A stretch of DNA of 19,608 nucleotides from Nitrososphaerota archaeon (lineage in GTDB: Archaea > Thermoproteota > Nitrososphaeria > Nitrososphaerales > UBA183). This document shows, piece by piece, positions 6,915 to 13,835 of this stretch. Where the stretch lies: assembly GCA_029784825.1 (NCBI GenBank), contig JAFMAU010000032.1:1-19608 (forward strand), given 5' to 3'. Positions within the stretch are counted from its first letter, which is position 1. Each line of letters starts with the position of its first letter. The translations under genes and the position numbers were made by a program. The notes under the pieces are model-generated. The model made no database searches. It worked only from the letters and a program-made list of their open reading frames with translations, and was not told the DNA's origin.

Positions 6915-7961
6915 CTACTTCTTTCTGATACTCTCTTCCGAAGGGTCGTCGACGCCCTTGTCGTCAAGAAAGAAGACCGCGTCCCGCTCAGGGTGGTACG
7001 GGCTGTCGACCATCCTCGCAATGCGGTTCTTGGCTGCCTTCCTCAGATAGATTCTGTAGGTGCTCGTGTGCGCGACCACGTGGCCGCCTGTCGGCCTCGT
7101 GGGGTCGCCGAAGAAGGAGTCGGGCGCGGCCTGAACTTGGTTCGTGACCACCACCGCTATGTTGTAGATCTCTGCCGTCCTAAGCAGCTGGTGCATGAAC
7201 CGGTTCAGGCGCTGCTGCCTCTCAGACAATGTTCCCCTTCCGAGGAACTCGGCCCTGTAATGGGCGACCGCGCTGTCGAGTATTACCAGTTTCACCTTGT
7301 TGGGCTCGATGATCCGCCCCAGGTCTTTGACGATGAGCTCCTGGTGGGCGCTGTTGTAAGCCCTGGCGACGGTGATGCGGGAGAGCACCTTCTCAGTGTC
7401 CATGTCCCTTGCCTCGGCTATCTCCGCTATCCTTTCGGGCCTGAAGGTCCCTTCGGTGTCCACATAGATGCAACCTGCGTCCAACCCGCCCTCCCCCTTC
7501 GGCGCCTGCACCATCACGCTCAGCGTGTGGCAGACCTGGCTCTTCCCGCTGCCGAATTCGCCGTAGAACTCGGTCATGGCCCAGGTCTCGATCCCGCCTC
7601 CGAGCAGGTCGTCTAGGTTCTTCGAACCGGTGGAGATCCGGTCGATGGCCTTCCTCTTCACGAGAAGGTCGGCCGCGTTGATGAAGTCGGGCTCGAGGCG
7701 GTTCAACTCTACCAGCTTCTTCCTGGCCTTGTTGTTCAGCTCTACCGCCTTCGAAACGTCGATGTCCACGGCGTCTGCGATGTCCATCGGCCCTGATGTG
7801 GCGAGGTCGAGGATCGTCTCGATGCCCGCGTCCTTCAGCTTCTGCTTCGTTGCGGGTCCAACGCCCGGGAGGGTGTCGAGCTCGAGCTCTTTATCCGCCC
7901 CAGTCGTTTCTTTTACCGCTTCTTCTGGTTCCTCCTTCTTCTCCACTTTCGTTCCTGCCAA
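6915..7961 (-). CDS. radA: DNA repair and recombination protein RadA
   Basis: This is the archaeal RecA/Rad51-family recombinase, which forms ATP-dependent filaments on single-stranded DNA for homologous strand exchange. It is 348 aa. A charged N-terminal extension (1-27) is followed by a helix-hairpin-helix domain (LPGVGPATKQKLKDAG, 31-46), the FINA polymerisation motif (93-96, F-x-x-A type), Walker A GEFGSGKS (134-141), Walker B LVILDS (225-230) and the L2 loop region starting NQVQAAPDSFFGDP (274-287). All key elements are intact. The start is TTG at 7961, since the next Met is residue 129 and would discard the whole N-terminal domain. A TATA-like CTTATCT at 7986-7992 lies about 28 nt upstream. 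The AsnRS gene ends 37 nt upstream on the same strand, so partial co-transcription is possible. Confidence 0.97.
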   Translation of the reverse strand: MAGTKVEKKEEPEEAVKETTGADKELELDTLPGVGPATKQKLKDAGIETILDLATSGPMDIADAVDIDVSKAVELNNKARKKLVELNRLEPDFINAADLLVKRKAIDRISTGSKNLDDLLGGGIETWAMTEFYGEFGSGKSQVCHTLSVMVQAPKGEGGLDAGCIYVDTEGTFRPERIAEIAEARDMDTEKVLSRITVARAYNSAHQELIVKDLGRIIEPNKVKLVILDSAVAHYRAEFLGRGTLSERQQRLNRFMHQLLRTAEIYNIAVVVTNQVQAAPDSFFGDPTRPTGGHVVAHTSTYRIYLRKAAKNRIARMVDSPYHPERDAVFFLDDKGVDDPSEESIRKK

Positions 7962-7985
7962 CTTTACCCGCGAACGGTTTCAGGT

Positions 7986-7992
7986 AGATAAG
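7986..7992 (-). promoter_or_regulatory. TATA box for radA
   Basis: CTTATCT on the minus strand is centred about 28 nt from the TTG at 7961 and lies just past the AsnRS stop. It suggests a separate, leaderless radA promoter. Confidence 0.45.
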
Positions 7993-7998
7993 CCTGAC

Positions 7999-9294
7999 TC
8001 AGGGGGAGATGCGTGAAAGTGTTCTTGGGAAGAGGCTCGCAGATCTGATGTGCTTCAGTCCCGCGATCCATCTTGTCGACCTCTCGACCCCGATGCCGAA
8101 CCCAGAGTGCGGAGGCATCCCGTACTTCCTCAGCTCAAGATACCATGCGAATGACTCGGTGGGGAGGTCTTGGCTCTGGATCCTTTGCATCAGTTCGTGG
8201 TAGTCGTGGATCCTCTGGCCCCCGGTGGCCAGCTCACCTACCCCTTCAGGGGCGATGAGATCGGCGGACTTCGTGACCTTCGGCCTGTCTGGATAGGTCA
8301 TGTGATAGAACGACCTGGCGCTCAGAGGATAGTCGGTGACGAAGAACGGCGAGTCCTGGGTGAGGCTGATCGCCCGCTCCGCCTCGGTGGGGAGGTCGTC
8401 GCCCCATTCGAAGGGGAACCCCAGCTTTCCAGCCGTGCTGAGCGCTTCGTCGTATGAAATCCGCGGGAATGGAAGAGGCGGCTGCTTTAGCGTCCGACCG
8501 AGCGTCTTCAGCTCCGCCTGCCTGTTCGCCAGCACCCGCTCCACCATCTTTGAAAGCAGCCCTTCCTGCAGCTTCATGTTCTCTGGTTGCTCCGCGAACG
8601 CCTGCTCTGCTTCGATCATCCAGAATTCGGTTAGGTGCTTGGCTGTCTTGGACTTCTCCGCACGGAAGGCGGGCTGGAATATCCAGACCTTCTGCAGGGC
8701 AGGGAGCGCAGCCTCTTCGTAGAACTGGGCGCTCTGGCTCAGATTCGCCTGCTTCCCAAAGTAGTCTACCGAGAACAGGGTCGACCCGCCCTCGACGGCG
8801 GCCTGGACGAAGGACGGTGCGCTGATCAGATGGAAGCCGTTTTCCCGGAAGTAGTCGAACGTGGCGCCTACCACTTCGGCCCTGATCTTCATGGCGGCGA
8901 TCGCCTTCGGCCCTCTGATGCTCAGATGGCGCTTATCGAATAGGAACCCCGCGGACTTCGCGGCTGTCTTGGTTATCGGCCAGGACTCCGCGCGCGATAC
9001 GACCACGAACTCCTTCGCCGAGATCTCCTTCCCTCCGGGAGCCCTCCTGTCATCCTTGACTTCGCCTCTGACGACCACGGCGGATTCCTTGGTGGAGCTC
9101 CGGGCGCCTTCGTACGCGGCGTCTGAAGCGCCTTTCCGCGCGGAGACCTGGACGTATCCGGTGCCGTCCCTGAGCTGGACGAACACCAGCCCCCCCACGG
9201 TGTGCTTACGTGCGACCCAGCCCCTGACTTCGACGGAAGCCGGCGACCTGCCGGCCAGCACGTCGGCAGCGCTGGACAGCTCGAAGGCGCTCAT
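7999..9294 (-). CDS. asnS: Asparaginyl-tRNA synthetase (class IIb; AsnRS/AspRS family)
   Basis: This class IIb enzyme charges tRNA in the cytosol. It has 431 aa: an N-terminal OB-fold for anticodon binding (about 20-105), then the class II core with motif 2 FRAEKSKTAKHLTEFWMIEAE split across 210-230 and motif 3 GFGIGVERSTRWI (398-410). The EFWMIEAE form of motif 2 is the AsnRS version. AspRS normally has Asp in place of the later Glu and a QSPQ-x-x-K substrate loop, whereas here the loop reads LSQSAQFYEE (185-194) with no lysine. The ending GGQRIHDY...LRKYG...FPRTLSRI matches archaeal AsnRS. I favour Asn, but non-canonical AspRS paralogues exist. The start is ATG at 9294, with GCTTTTAGC at 9318-9326 about 28 nt upstream. 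radA follows downstream. Confidence 0.8.
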   Translation of the reverse strand: MSAFELSSAADVLAGRSPASVEVRGWVARKHTVGGLVFVQLRDGTGYVQVSARKGASDAAYEGARSSTKESAVVVRGEVKDDRRAPGGKEISAKEFVVVSRAESWPITKTAAKSAGFLFDKRHLSIRGPKAIAAMKIRAEVVGATFDYFRENGFHLISAPSFVQAAVEGGSTLFSVDYFGKQANLSQSAQFYEEAALPALQKVWIFQPAFRAEKSKTAKHLTEFWMIEAEQAFAEQPENMKLQEGLLSKMVERVLANRQAELKTLGRTLKQPPLPFPRISYDEALSTAGKLGFPFEWGDDLPTEAERAISLTQDSPFFVTDYPLSARSFYHMTYPDRPKVTKSADLIAPEGVGELATGGQRIHDYHELMQRIQSQDLPTESFAWYLELRKYGMPPHSGFGIGVERSTRWIAGLKHIRSASLFPRTLSRISP

Positions 9295-9317
9295 GTAGCA
9301 GGGTCACGCCCCCATGT

Positions 9318-9326
9318 GCTAAAAGC
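9318..9326 (-). promoter_or_regulatory. TATA box for asnS
   Basis: GCTTTTAGC on the minus strand is centred about 28 nt from the ATG at 9294. The plus-strand ThiI-like gene has its own candidate, GTTAAA at 9347-9352, about 33 nt before its ATG, so the 88-nt gap holds two back-to-back promoters. Confidence 0.45.
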
Positions 9327-9382
9327 GTGATGCGCGGTCCCCCAACGTTAAAGGGGCTGGGCAGGCGGCCCGAGGGTCCTTC

Positions 9383-10351
9383 ATGGTCAAGAAGGTCGCC
9401 ATCATCAGGTGGACGGGGCGAGGGAGCGCCATGGGCCTGCGCTCTTCGGTGGAGCACGTCCTGAAGGAACGAAAGGCGAAGGCCGCGATACAGGCGGTGG
9501 GTAAATCGCTGCTTTTGTCAGGGCCTGAGCCGATTGGAGCCTGCTTGTTGTTCGAGAACATGCCCGGGGTTGCCTGGGCTGCGGCTGGGTACTCGGCGTC
9601 AGGGGGGAGTGGGGTGGCGGAGGCGGCTTCGCTGCTGGCGGCAAACTACCTGAGGCGCGGGACGAGGTTCTCTGTCCTCGCGGAAGTTTCGGGGCCAGGG
9701 GCTTCCTCGGACCTCGCGGGGAGCGTCACGTCCGCCATGCTGGAGGAGGTCAAAGGGGCGAGGGCGACCAATGAGGCAGCCAAGGTCCGGTTCAGGGCAG
9801 CGTTGGACGACGGGAAGGGGGCGGTCGGGGTCGAGGTCCTAAGGGGGCCTGGAGGATCCCCCATGGGCGAAGCCGAGGTGGTCTGCCTGGTTTCTGGCGG
9901 GGTGCACAGCTCCGTGCTCGCGTGGAACGCGCTCCTTCAGGGGTTCCGGGTGAAGCTGGTCCACGCCTCATCGGGAGAGGAAGGCCTGTTCGCCGCTGCG
10001 AAGCTGTATGCCGAACTGTCGAACAGAGGCGACCCCCGTGGAGTCTCCCTCACCGTGCTCGACGGGGGACCGGTCGCGGCCCTTCTGTCGGAGTTCCTTT
10101 CAAGCTGCAAGGGACCGGTGTTCGGGGGATTCACGGTCGGAAGGCCGGCGCCCCCAGGGATCAGGAGGAGGGTGGAGAGCCCGCTCTTCCTGCTTCCGGA
10201 GGAGGCTTTCGAATCGCAGTTCAAGTCGCTCGAGCTGAGAGGAACTGGCGGGACGACGGCCTGGGGCGCCCGCTCTGGCGGGACCTATTCTACGAGGTCG
10301 TATGGCGGGAAGATCGCAGACGTCAGCGGGGTAATCGACGGCCTCGCCTAG
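9383..10351 (+). CDS. ThiI-like protein (THUMP plus PP-loop) with altered ATP-binding motif
   Basis: The 322-aa layout matches ThiI, the tRNA 4-thiouridine/thiazole sulfur-transfer enzyme. An N-terminal ferredoxin-like part begins MVKKVAIIRWTG. A THUMP-like region follows (about 55-155, with GTRFSVLAEVSG and GAVGVEVLRG), then a PP-loop domain starting VVCLVSGGVHSSVLAW (166-181). ThiI has SGG-x-D-S here. In this protein the acidic residue is His175, and the C-terminal half lacks the usual conserved PP-loop residues that I can recall. The only Cys after the loop is in SSCKGPVF. It may therefore bind RNA or a nucleotide without adenylating, or act on another substrate. It starts at ATG 9383 and overlaps the convergent glycosyltransferase gene by 29 nt. 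The family call is moderately sure; activity is unknown. Confidence 0.7.
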   Translation: MVKKVAIIRWTGRGSAMGLRSSVEHVLKERKAKAAIQAVGKSLLLSGPEPIGACLLFENMPGVAWAAAGYSASGGSGVAEAASLLAANYLRRGTRFSVLAEVSGPGASSDLAGSVTSAMLEEVKGARATNEAAKVRFRAALDDGKGAVGVEVLRGPGGSPMGEAEVVCLVSGGVHSSVLAWNALLQGFRVKLVHASSGEEGLFAAAKLYAELSNRGDPRGVSLTVLDGGPVAALLSEFLSSCKGPVFGGFTVGRPAPPGIRRRVESPLFLLPEEAFESQFKSLELRGTGGTTAWGARSGGTYSTRSYGGKIADVSGVIDGLA

Positions 10352-11489
10352 CGCCTGACTCGATCTCCGACACTATCGCGGTCCGGGCGTCGTATCGCGA
10401 CGCGACCTGGGCGAGCCGCGAAGCCGTTTCGCGAAAAGAGGGCCCCATGAGCAGACGGAGCGAAGCTCGTACGGATTCCATGCTAAGAGCGCGCTGATCC
10501 AGTGCGATCGAAACCCCTAGCCTCGCAGCCTTGTCGGCGTTCCCTTCCTGCTCGGGTTGCTTGGGGATCGGCACGAGGAGCATCGGCTTCTTGCGGGCGA
10601 TGGCCTGAGCGATGGTCCCGTGCCCCGCCCTCGAGACCACGACGTCACAGGCTCCGAAGTACACGTCTGCTATCGCGCACCATTCGTAGTACCACACCCT
10701 CTCTGACTTCCTTGGGGCGGTCGCGCCCATTGGGTCGCCGCCTGAGACCACGAACGTGAATTCGTCAGACATCGCCTCGCCGAATTCGAGCGCGGCCTTC
10801 AGAAAGGCACCTCTTGTCCTCGGCGGGCCCGACACCTGCCAGAACACCTTGGGCTTCGAAGACCTGGCGAACTCCATGGCCGCCTCGTCAGGGTCGTTCC
10901 GCTCGCTGGAGTGGAGGAACCCGACGTAGCGGGCGTTGTCCACGCTGCTCCCCCAGAGGTTCTTCTCGCTCAGAGTGTAAGGCGGCGGGAGGTCAGGGAG
11001 GAATACCCGGTCGCTGAGCTCCCAAAGCTTCCCCATCCCCGCGGACATCCCGACCGAGAAGAGCCTCGAAGCTGCTCCGGCCTTCTGGTGGGAGCTTGTC
11101 AGGTTCAGCTGGTTGAGCACGGTATACGTAGGGATCCGCAGGAGCTTCCCGGCGAGGGCGGTCGGCAGAGCGGAGTCGCTTATCACGGCGTCTGGGGCGA
11201 ACCTCCCGATGTTGGCCAGCTCGGCGACGAACTGCCGGGCCGTCCGCGCCATGATCGAAGGCGAATCGAGGACGGTCTCCTTGACCTGGAACTCCCCGTC
11301 GTCGGAGTATCTGACGTCGGCGAGAGGGACCGAGTTGCACCTGTATCCCTTCTTTCGGATGAGGGACGCCACCTCCCCGGACGAGGAGAACTCCAGCGCC
11401 GTTCCTTTTGCGTCCAGCTCCTTCGCGATTTCGAGCATTCGGGCCGCGTGCCCCAGCCCCGACCCGAAGCACCCGATGTAGACTCTCAT
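10323..11489 (-). CDS. MurG/GT28-like glycosyltransferase
   Basis: This is a 388-aa GT-B-fold protein that probably transfers a sugar from a nucleotide-sugar donor to a lipid or surface-glycan acceptor at the cytoplasmic face of the membrane. N-terminal CFGSGLGHAAR (7-17) is the glycine-rich acceptor-side loop. SDSALPTALAG and VFWQVSGPP (215-223) lie at the domain boundary. The donor-binding C-terminal half has WYYEW, VVVSRAGHGTIAQAI (283-297) and PIPKQPEQEGNA (307-318), typical of MurG/COG1819-type enzymes. There is no signal peptide or membrane helix. The ATG at 11489 follows the AMMECR1 stop directly (TAGATG), so translation is coupled. It is the last gene of the tyrS operon and overlaps the ThiI-like gene by 29 nt. 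The donor and acceptor cannot be read from the sequence. Confidence 0.85.
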   Translation of the reverse strand: MRVYIGCFGSGLGHAARMLEIAKELDAKGTALEFSSSGEVASLIRKKGYRCNSVPLADVRYSDDGEFQVKETVLDSPSIMARTARQFVAELANIGRFAPDAVISDSALPTALAGKLLRIPTYTVLNQLNLTSSHQKAGAASRLFSVGMSAGMGKLWELSDRVFLPDLPPPYTLSEKNLWGSSVDNARYVGFLHSSERNDPDEAAMEFARSSKPKVFWQVSGPPRTRGAFLKAALEFGEAMSDEFTFVVSGGDPMGATAPRKSERVWYYEWCAIADVYFGACDVVVSRAGHGTIAQAIARKKPMLLVPIPKQPEQEGNADKAARLGVSIALDQRALSMESVRASLRLLMGPSFRETASRLAQVASRYDARTAIVSEIESGARRGRRLPR

Positions 11490-12104
11490 CTATTTCCCTG
11501 GCTCAACCCTGGCGATTTCGCCCCTAGGCAGCTCTTCCCCGAAGACCTCCGCCTGGAAAACCTCGACCCTGGTCCCGCCGTCGAGCCAGGCGTCGGGTGT
11601 GAGCCCCGCCTTCATGCACGCTTCGGAGAGGTATGTCTCCTGGTCCCACCCCTGTTCGGTCGCGACCTGGGGGAGGAAGAGCCCGCTTGTCTCCGCGGTC
11701 GACACAATCACGCCGTCGACGCCGAGCCTGACTTTCGCAGGCAGATCGGCGCGCAGTTGTGACTTCACCTCCCGGGGGAGCGTCAGGACGCTCACCTCTA
11801 TCACTATGCTGTCCAGCTCGCCGGGCCCCACCGGGTGGGGAAACCGAGGGTCCTCCGATGCGTAGACGGCGACGTCCCTGATCGCCTCTCCGAGCGGCTT
11901 GATGGGTGTCGAGTATCCGATGCAGCCTCGGAGGCTCCTACTCCCTGACTCGAGTGTGTTCAGAGTGACGAACACCCCTCTTCGTTCCGCGAACACAGGG
12001 GAGAGCGCTGGGATTTTGACGCTCGAAGCCCCCCGGACGTGGGCGTCAAGGACGGCGCGGGCGAGGCGGACTGCGGCTTTCCCGTCTTCCAGAGCGAAGG
12101 GCAA
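11490..12104 (-). CDS. AMMECR1-domain protein
   Basis: This is a 204-aa single-domain member of the AMMECR1 family, found in archaea, some bacteria and eukaryotes. It carries the invariant LRGCIGY hexapeptide region (58-64), followed by IKPLGEAIRDVAVYASEDPRF and a VIEVSVLT strand. Later parts, LGVDGVIV, GLFLPQVATEQGW and YLSEACMKAGL, also fit the family. The molecular function is unresolved. The conserved Cys and genomic associations have prompted ideas about RNA or radical chemistry, none proven. The start is TTG at 12104. A stop codon lies five codons upstream in frame and no ATG is available, so TTG or a later non-ATG codon is forced. It sits seven bases after the Mut7-C stop and is directly followed by the glycosyltransferase. 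Confidence 0.92.
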   Translation of the reverse strand: MPFALEDGKAAVRLARAVLDAHVRGASSVKIPALSPVFAERRGVFVTLNTLESGSRSLRGCIGYSTPIKPLGEAIRDVAVYASEDPRFPHPVGPGELDSIVIEVSVLTLPREVKSQLRADLPAKVRLGVDGVIVSTAETSGLFLPQVATEQGWDQETYLSEACMKAGLTPDAWLDGGTRVEVFQAEVFGEELPRGEIARVEPGK

Positions 12105-12111
12105 GATCGTG

Positions 12112-12597
12112 CTAGCTCAGGCGGCGGGCTAGCGACCTTAACTTTTTCCAGTGACTGCCGCGCCAGTAGAGCTTGCCGCAGGCCGCGCACCGGAAGAACG
12201 CCCGATGCCTCCTTTCGACCGAGCCGGGGACCCTCCCTGCCACGTCCGCCCGCCGGAGCGCCTCGAGTTCCCCTCCACAGAGGGAGCAGAAGGGGTCGGA
12301 CCTGGCAAGGGGGACGCCCATCCGCCTGTAAGCCGCGGCGATGGCAGACACCCGGTCGCCGTCGCTCCTACCAGCCATGAGGAGCGCCGTGACATTTCTC
12401 TTTCCTGCCGCGGCCGCGAGCGCCCGGTCGGAGGTCAGGATGACCCTCCTCTCCTGCACGGCGGCATCCAGAAGCCCCTGATCGCCTCCGGTGCGATAGT
12501 ATGTTGTGTCGAAGCCAAGCGCCCTCAGCTTCCTCGCGAGTGACCCGAGCATCGCATCGGCGACGAACCTTGTCGGATCCGTCCCCCGGCGACGCAT
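12112..12597 (-). CDS. Mut7-C family PIN-like RNase with zinc ribbon
   Basis: This 161-aa protein begins FVADAMLGSLARKLRALGFD, with Asp14 as a PIN-like metal ligand. GLLDAAVQERRVILTSDRAL follows and contributes the second acidic site (Asp57). The C-terminal third is a zinc ribbon with C104-x2-C107 and C137-x2-C140, then YWRGSHW (144-150), characteristic of the Mut7-C domain. This family is a predicted Mg-dependent endoribonuclease or RNA-decay factor, and in archaea it usually stands alone as here. The ATG at 12597 is 13 nt after the tyrS stop and its own stop is seven nt before AMMECR1, so it is mid-operon. The RNA substrate is unknown. Confidence 0.9.
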   Translation of the reverse strand: MRRRGTDPTRFVADAMLGSLARKLRALGFDTTYYRTGGDQGLLDAAVQERRVILTSDRALAAAAGKRNVTALLMAGRSDGDRVSAIAAAYRRMGVPLARSDPFCSLCGGELEALRRADVAGRVPGSVERRHRAFFRCAACGKLYWRGSHWKKLRSLARRLS

Positions 12598-12610
12598 CCA
12601 GACCGGCGGG

Positions 12611-13699
12611 TCACCGGGTGGCTTCTGTGGACCTGACGGCGTCGTAAAGCCTCCTGGCCGCTGGGTCTTTCTCGAAGTGCACTCGAATCGGACGGATGAT
12701 CTCGTCGAGGGCGTCTCCTACCCCTTTCTTCAGGTCGGCAGGGTGGAGCTTCCCTGCCAGGTACGCGTCGGCGAGCTCGTCGTAGGAGTAGAACTCGACG
12801 TTGCCGCCATACTTTTCCGGGCGCTCGATCTTCATGGACTTGCGTTTCTTGAAGACGATGTACCGCGAGTACTCGGTGAGCGCGTTCCCCTCCACCACCT
12901 TCGGCGGGCAGTAGGCGGAGTTGATCTTCCTCGCTATCGCATCGGGCCCGTCGTGGACGAAGATGGACGTTTCGGGCTTGCTCTTGCTCATCTTGCTGGC
13001 GATCTCTGCGTCGAGGGCGCTGTTCTCGTCGAACCCCTCGGGCTCCTTCTTGCCCTGGAGGCCTATGAGCATGTGGTGGTGGACGGCCACCGGTTTCTTC
13101 CACTTCATCTTCTCGGCAATCTCCCTCGCGAGGATGTTCGCCCTCCTCTGGTCCAGGCCGAGCTGGCAGATGTCGACGTCGAGCCAGAAGATGTCGGCGA
13201 CCTGCATCATAGGGTAGAAGAGCTGGGCGGCCTGGATCGCCTCCTTGCTCGTCCTGCCGGCGATGGTGAGCGCCCTCTGGGCACGCGCGAGGGTCGAGTT
13301 CTGCGCAACCGTCACCACCTTCTTCCAGTACTCCTCATTCTTCGCTGCGTCGCTGGTCCAGAGCACGTCGACCTTGCTCATGTCGACCCCGGCAGCATTC
13401 CAGACCTCCACGAAGTATCTCCCAACCTCCTGGATCTTTTCCAGGTCGCCTCCCATCTTGTTGTTGACCCAGGCGAACCAGTCGGCGATCCAGAGTTTCA
13501 TTCTGACCCCGGCCTTCAGCATGTCTTCGACGAGGATGGGCCTCAGGACTCCGAACGGAAGGTGGGCAAGGCCGCTGGGCTCGAACCCGTCGTAGGCCGT
13601 AGGATGTTCCTTTGTCTCCAGGAGCGTCTTCAGCTCTCCTTCGGTGATGATCTCTTCGCCCACCTGCTTCAGCAGGCTGAGCCTGGCTTCGACGTCCAA
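12611..13699 (-). CDS. tyrS: Tyrosyl-tRNA synthetase, archaeal type
   Basis: This class Ic synthetase joins tyrosine to tRNA-Tyr. At 362 aa it has the archaeal/eukaryotic core length without the bacterial S4 tail. It shows YDGFEPSGLAHLPFG (36-50), where HLPFG is the HIGH-type signature, then FYPMMQVADIFWLDVDICQLGLDQRR (161-186), which lines the Tyr pocket, and KMSKS at 236-240. A short helical anticodon domain with LHPADLKKGVGDAL follows. The start is TTG at 13699, since the first internal Met (60) falls after the HIGH motif. TATA-like GTTTTAATC at 13726-13734 lies about 31 nt upstream. It is the first gene of a four-gene operon with Mut7-C, AMMECR1 and the glycosyltransferase. Confidence 0.96.
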   Translation of the reverse strand: MDVEARLSLLKQVGEEIITEGELKTLLETKEHPTAYDGFEPSGLAHLPFGVLRPILVEDMLKAGVRMKLWIADWFAWVNNKMGGDLEKIQEVGRYFVEVWNAAGVDMSKVDVLWTSDAAKNEEYWKKVVTVAQNSTLARAQRALTIAGRTSKEAIQAAQLFYPMMQVADIFWLDVDICQLGLDQRRANILAREIAEKMKWKKPVAVHHHMLIGLQGKKEPEGFDENSALDAEIASKMSKSKPETSIFVHDGPDAIARKINSAYCPPKVVEGNALTEYSRYIVFKKRKSMKIERPEKYGGNVEFYSYDELADAYLAGKLHPADLKKGVGDALDEIIRPIRVHFEKDPAARRLYDAVRSTEATR

Positions 13700-13725
13700 G
13701 TCTGGTCCGGAGCCCCCCCGCAGTC

Positions 13726-13734
13726 GATTAAAAC
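13726..13734 (-). promoter_or_regulatory. TATA box for the tyrS operon
   Basis: GTTTTAATC on the minus strand is centred about 31 nt from the TTG at 13699. It is the only AT-rich spot in the 136-nt gap before the upstream propeller gene, so it is the likely promoter for all four genes down to 10323. Confidence 0.55.
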
Positions 13735-13835
13735 AGTTGGCTGGGTGGCCATCTCCAGGTCGGGAACGCTCTTCAGACGCCCCGTTCGATGCCCGCTCCC
13801 ACGCGCCAGGCAGGCTGAGAGTCAGAGGGATGTAC

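Noticed and set aside
6693..7616. A 307-codon plus-strand frame opposite radA and the surface-protein start
   Set aside because: It is antisense to intact RadA motifs and to the strong TATA box at 6896-6904.
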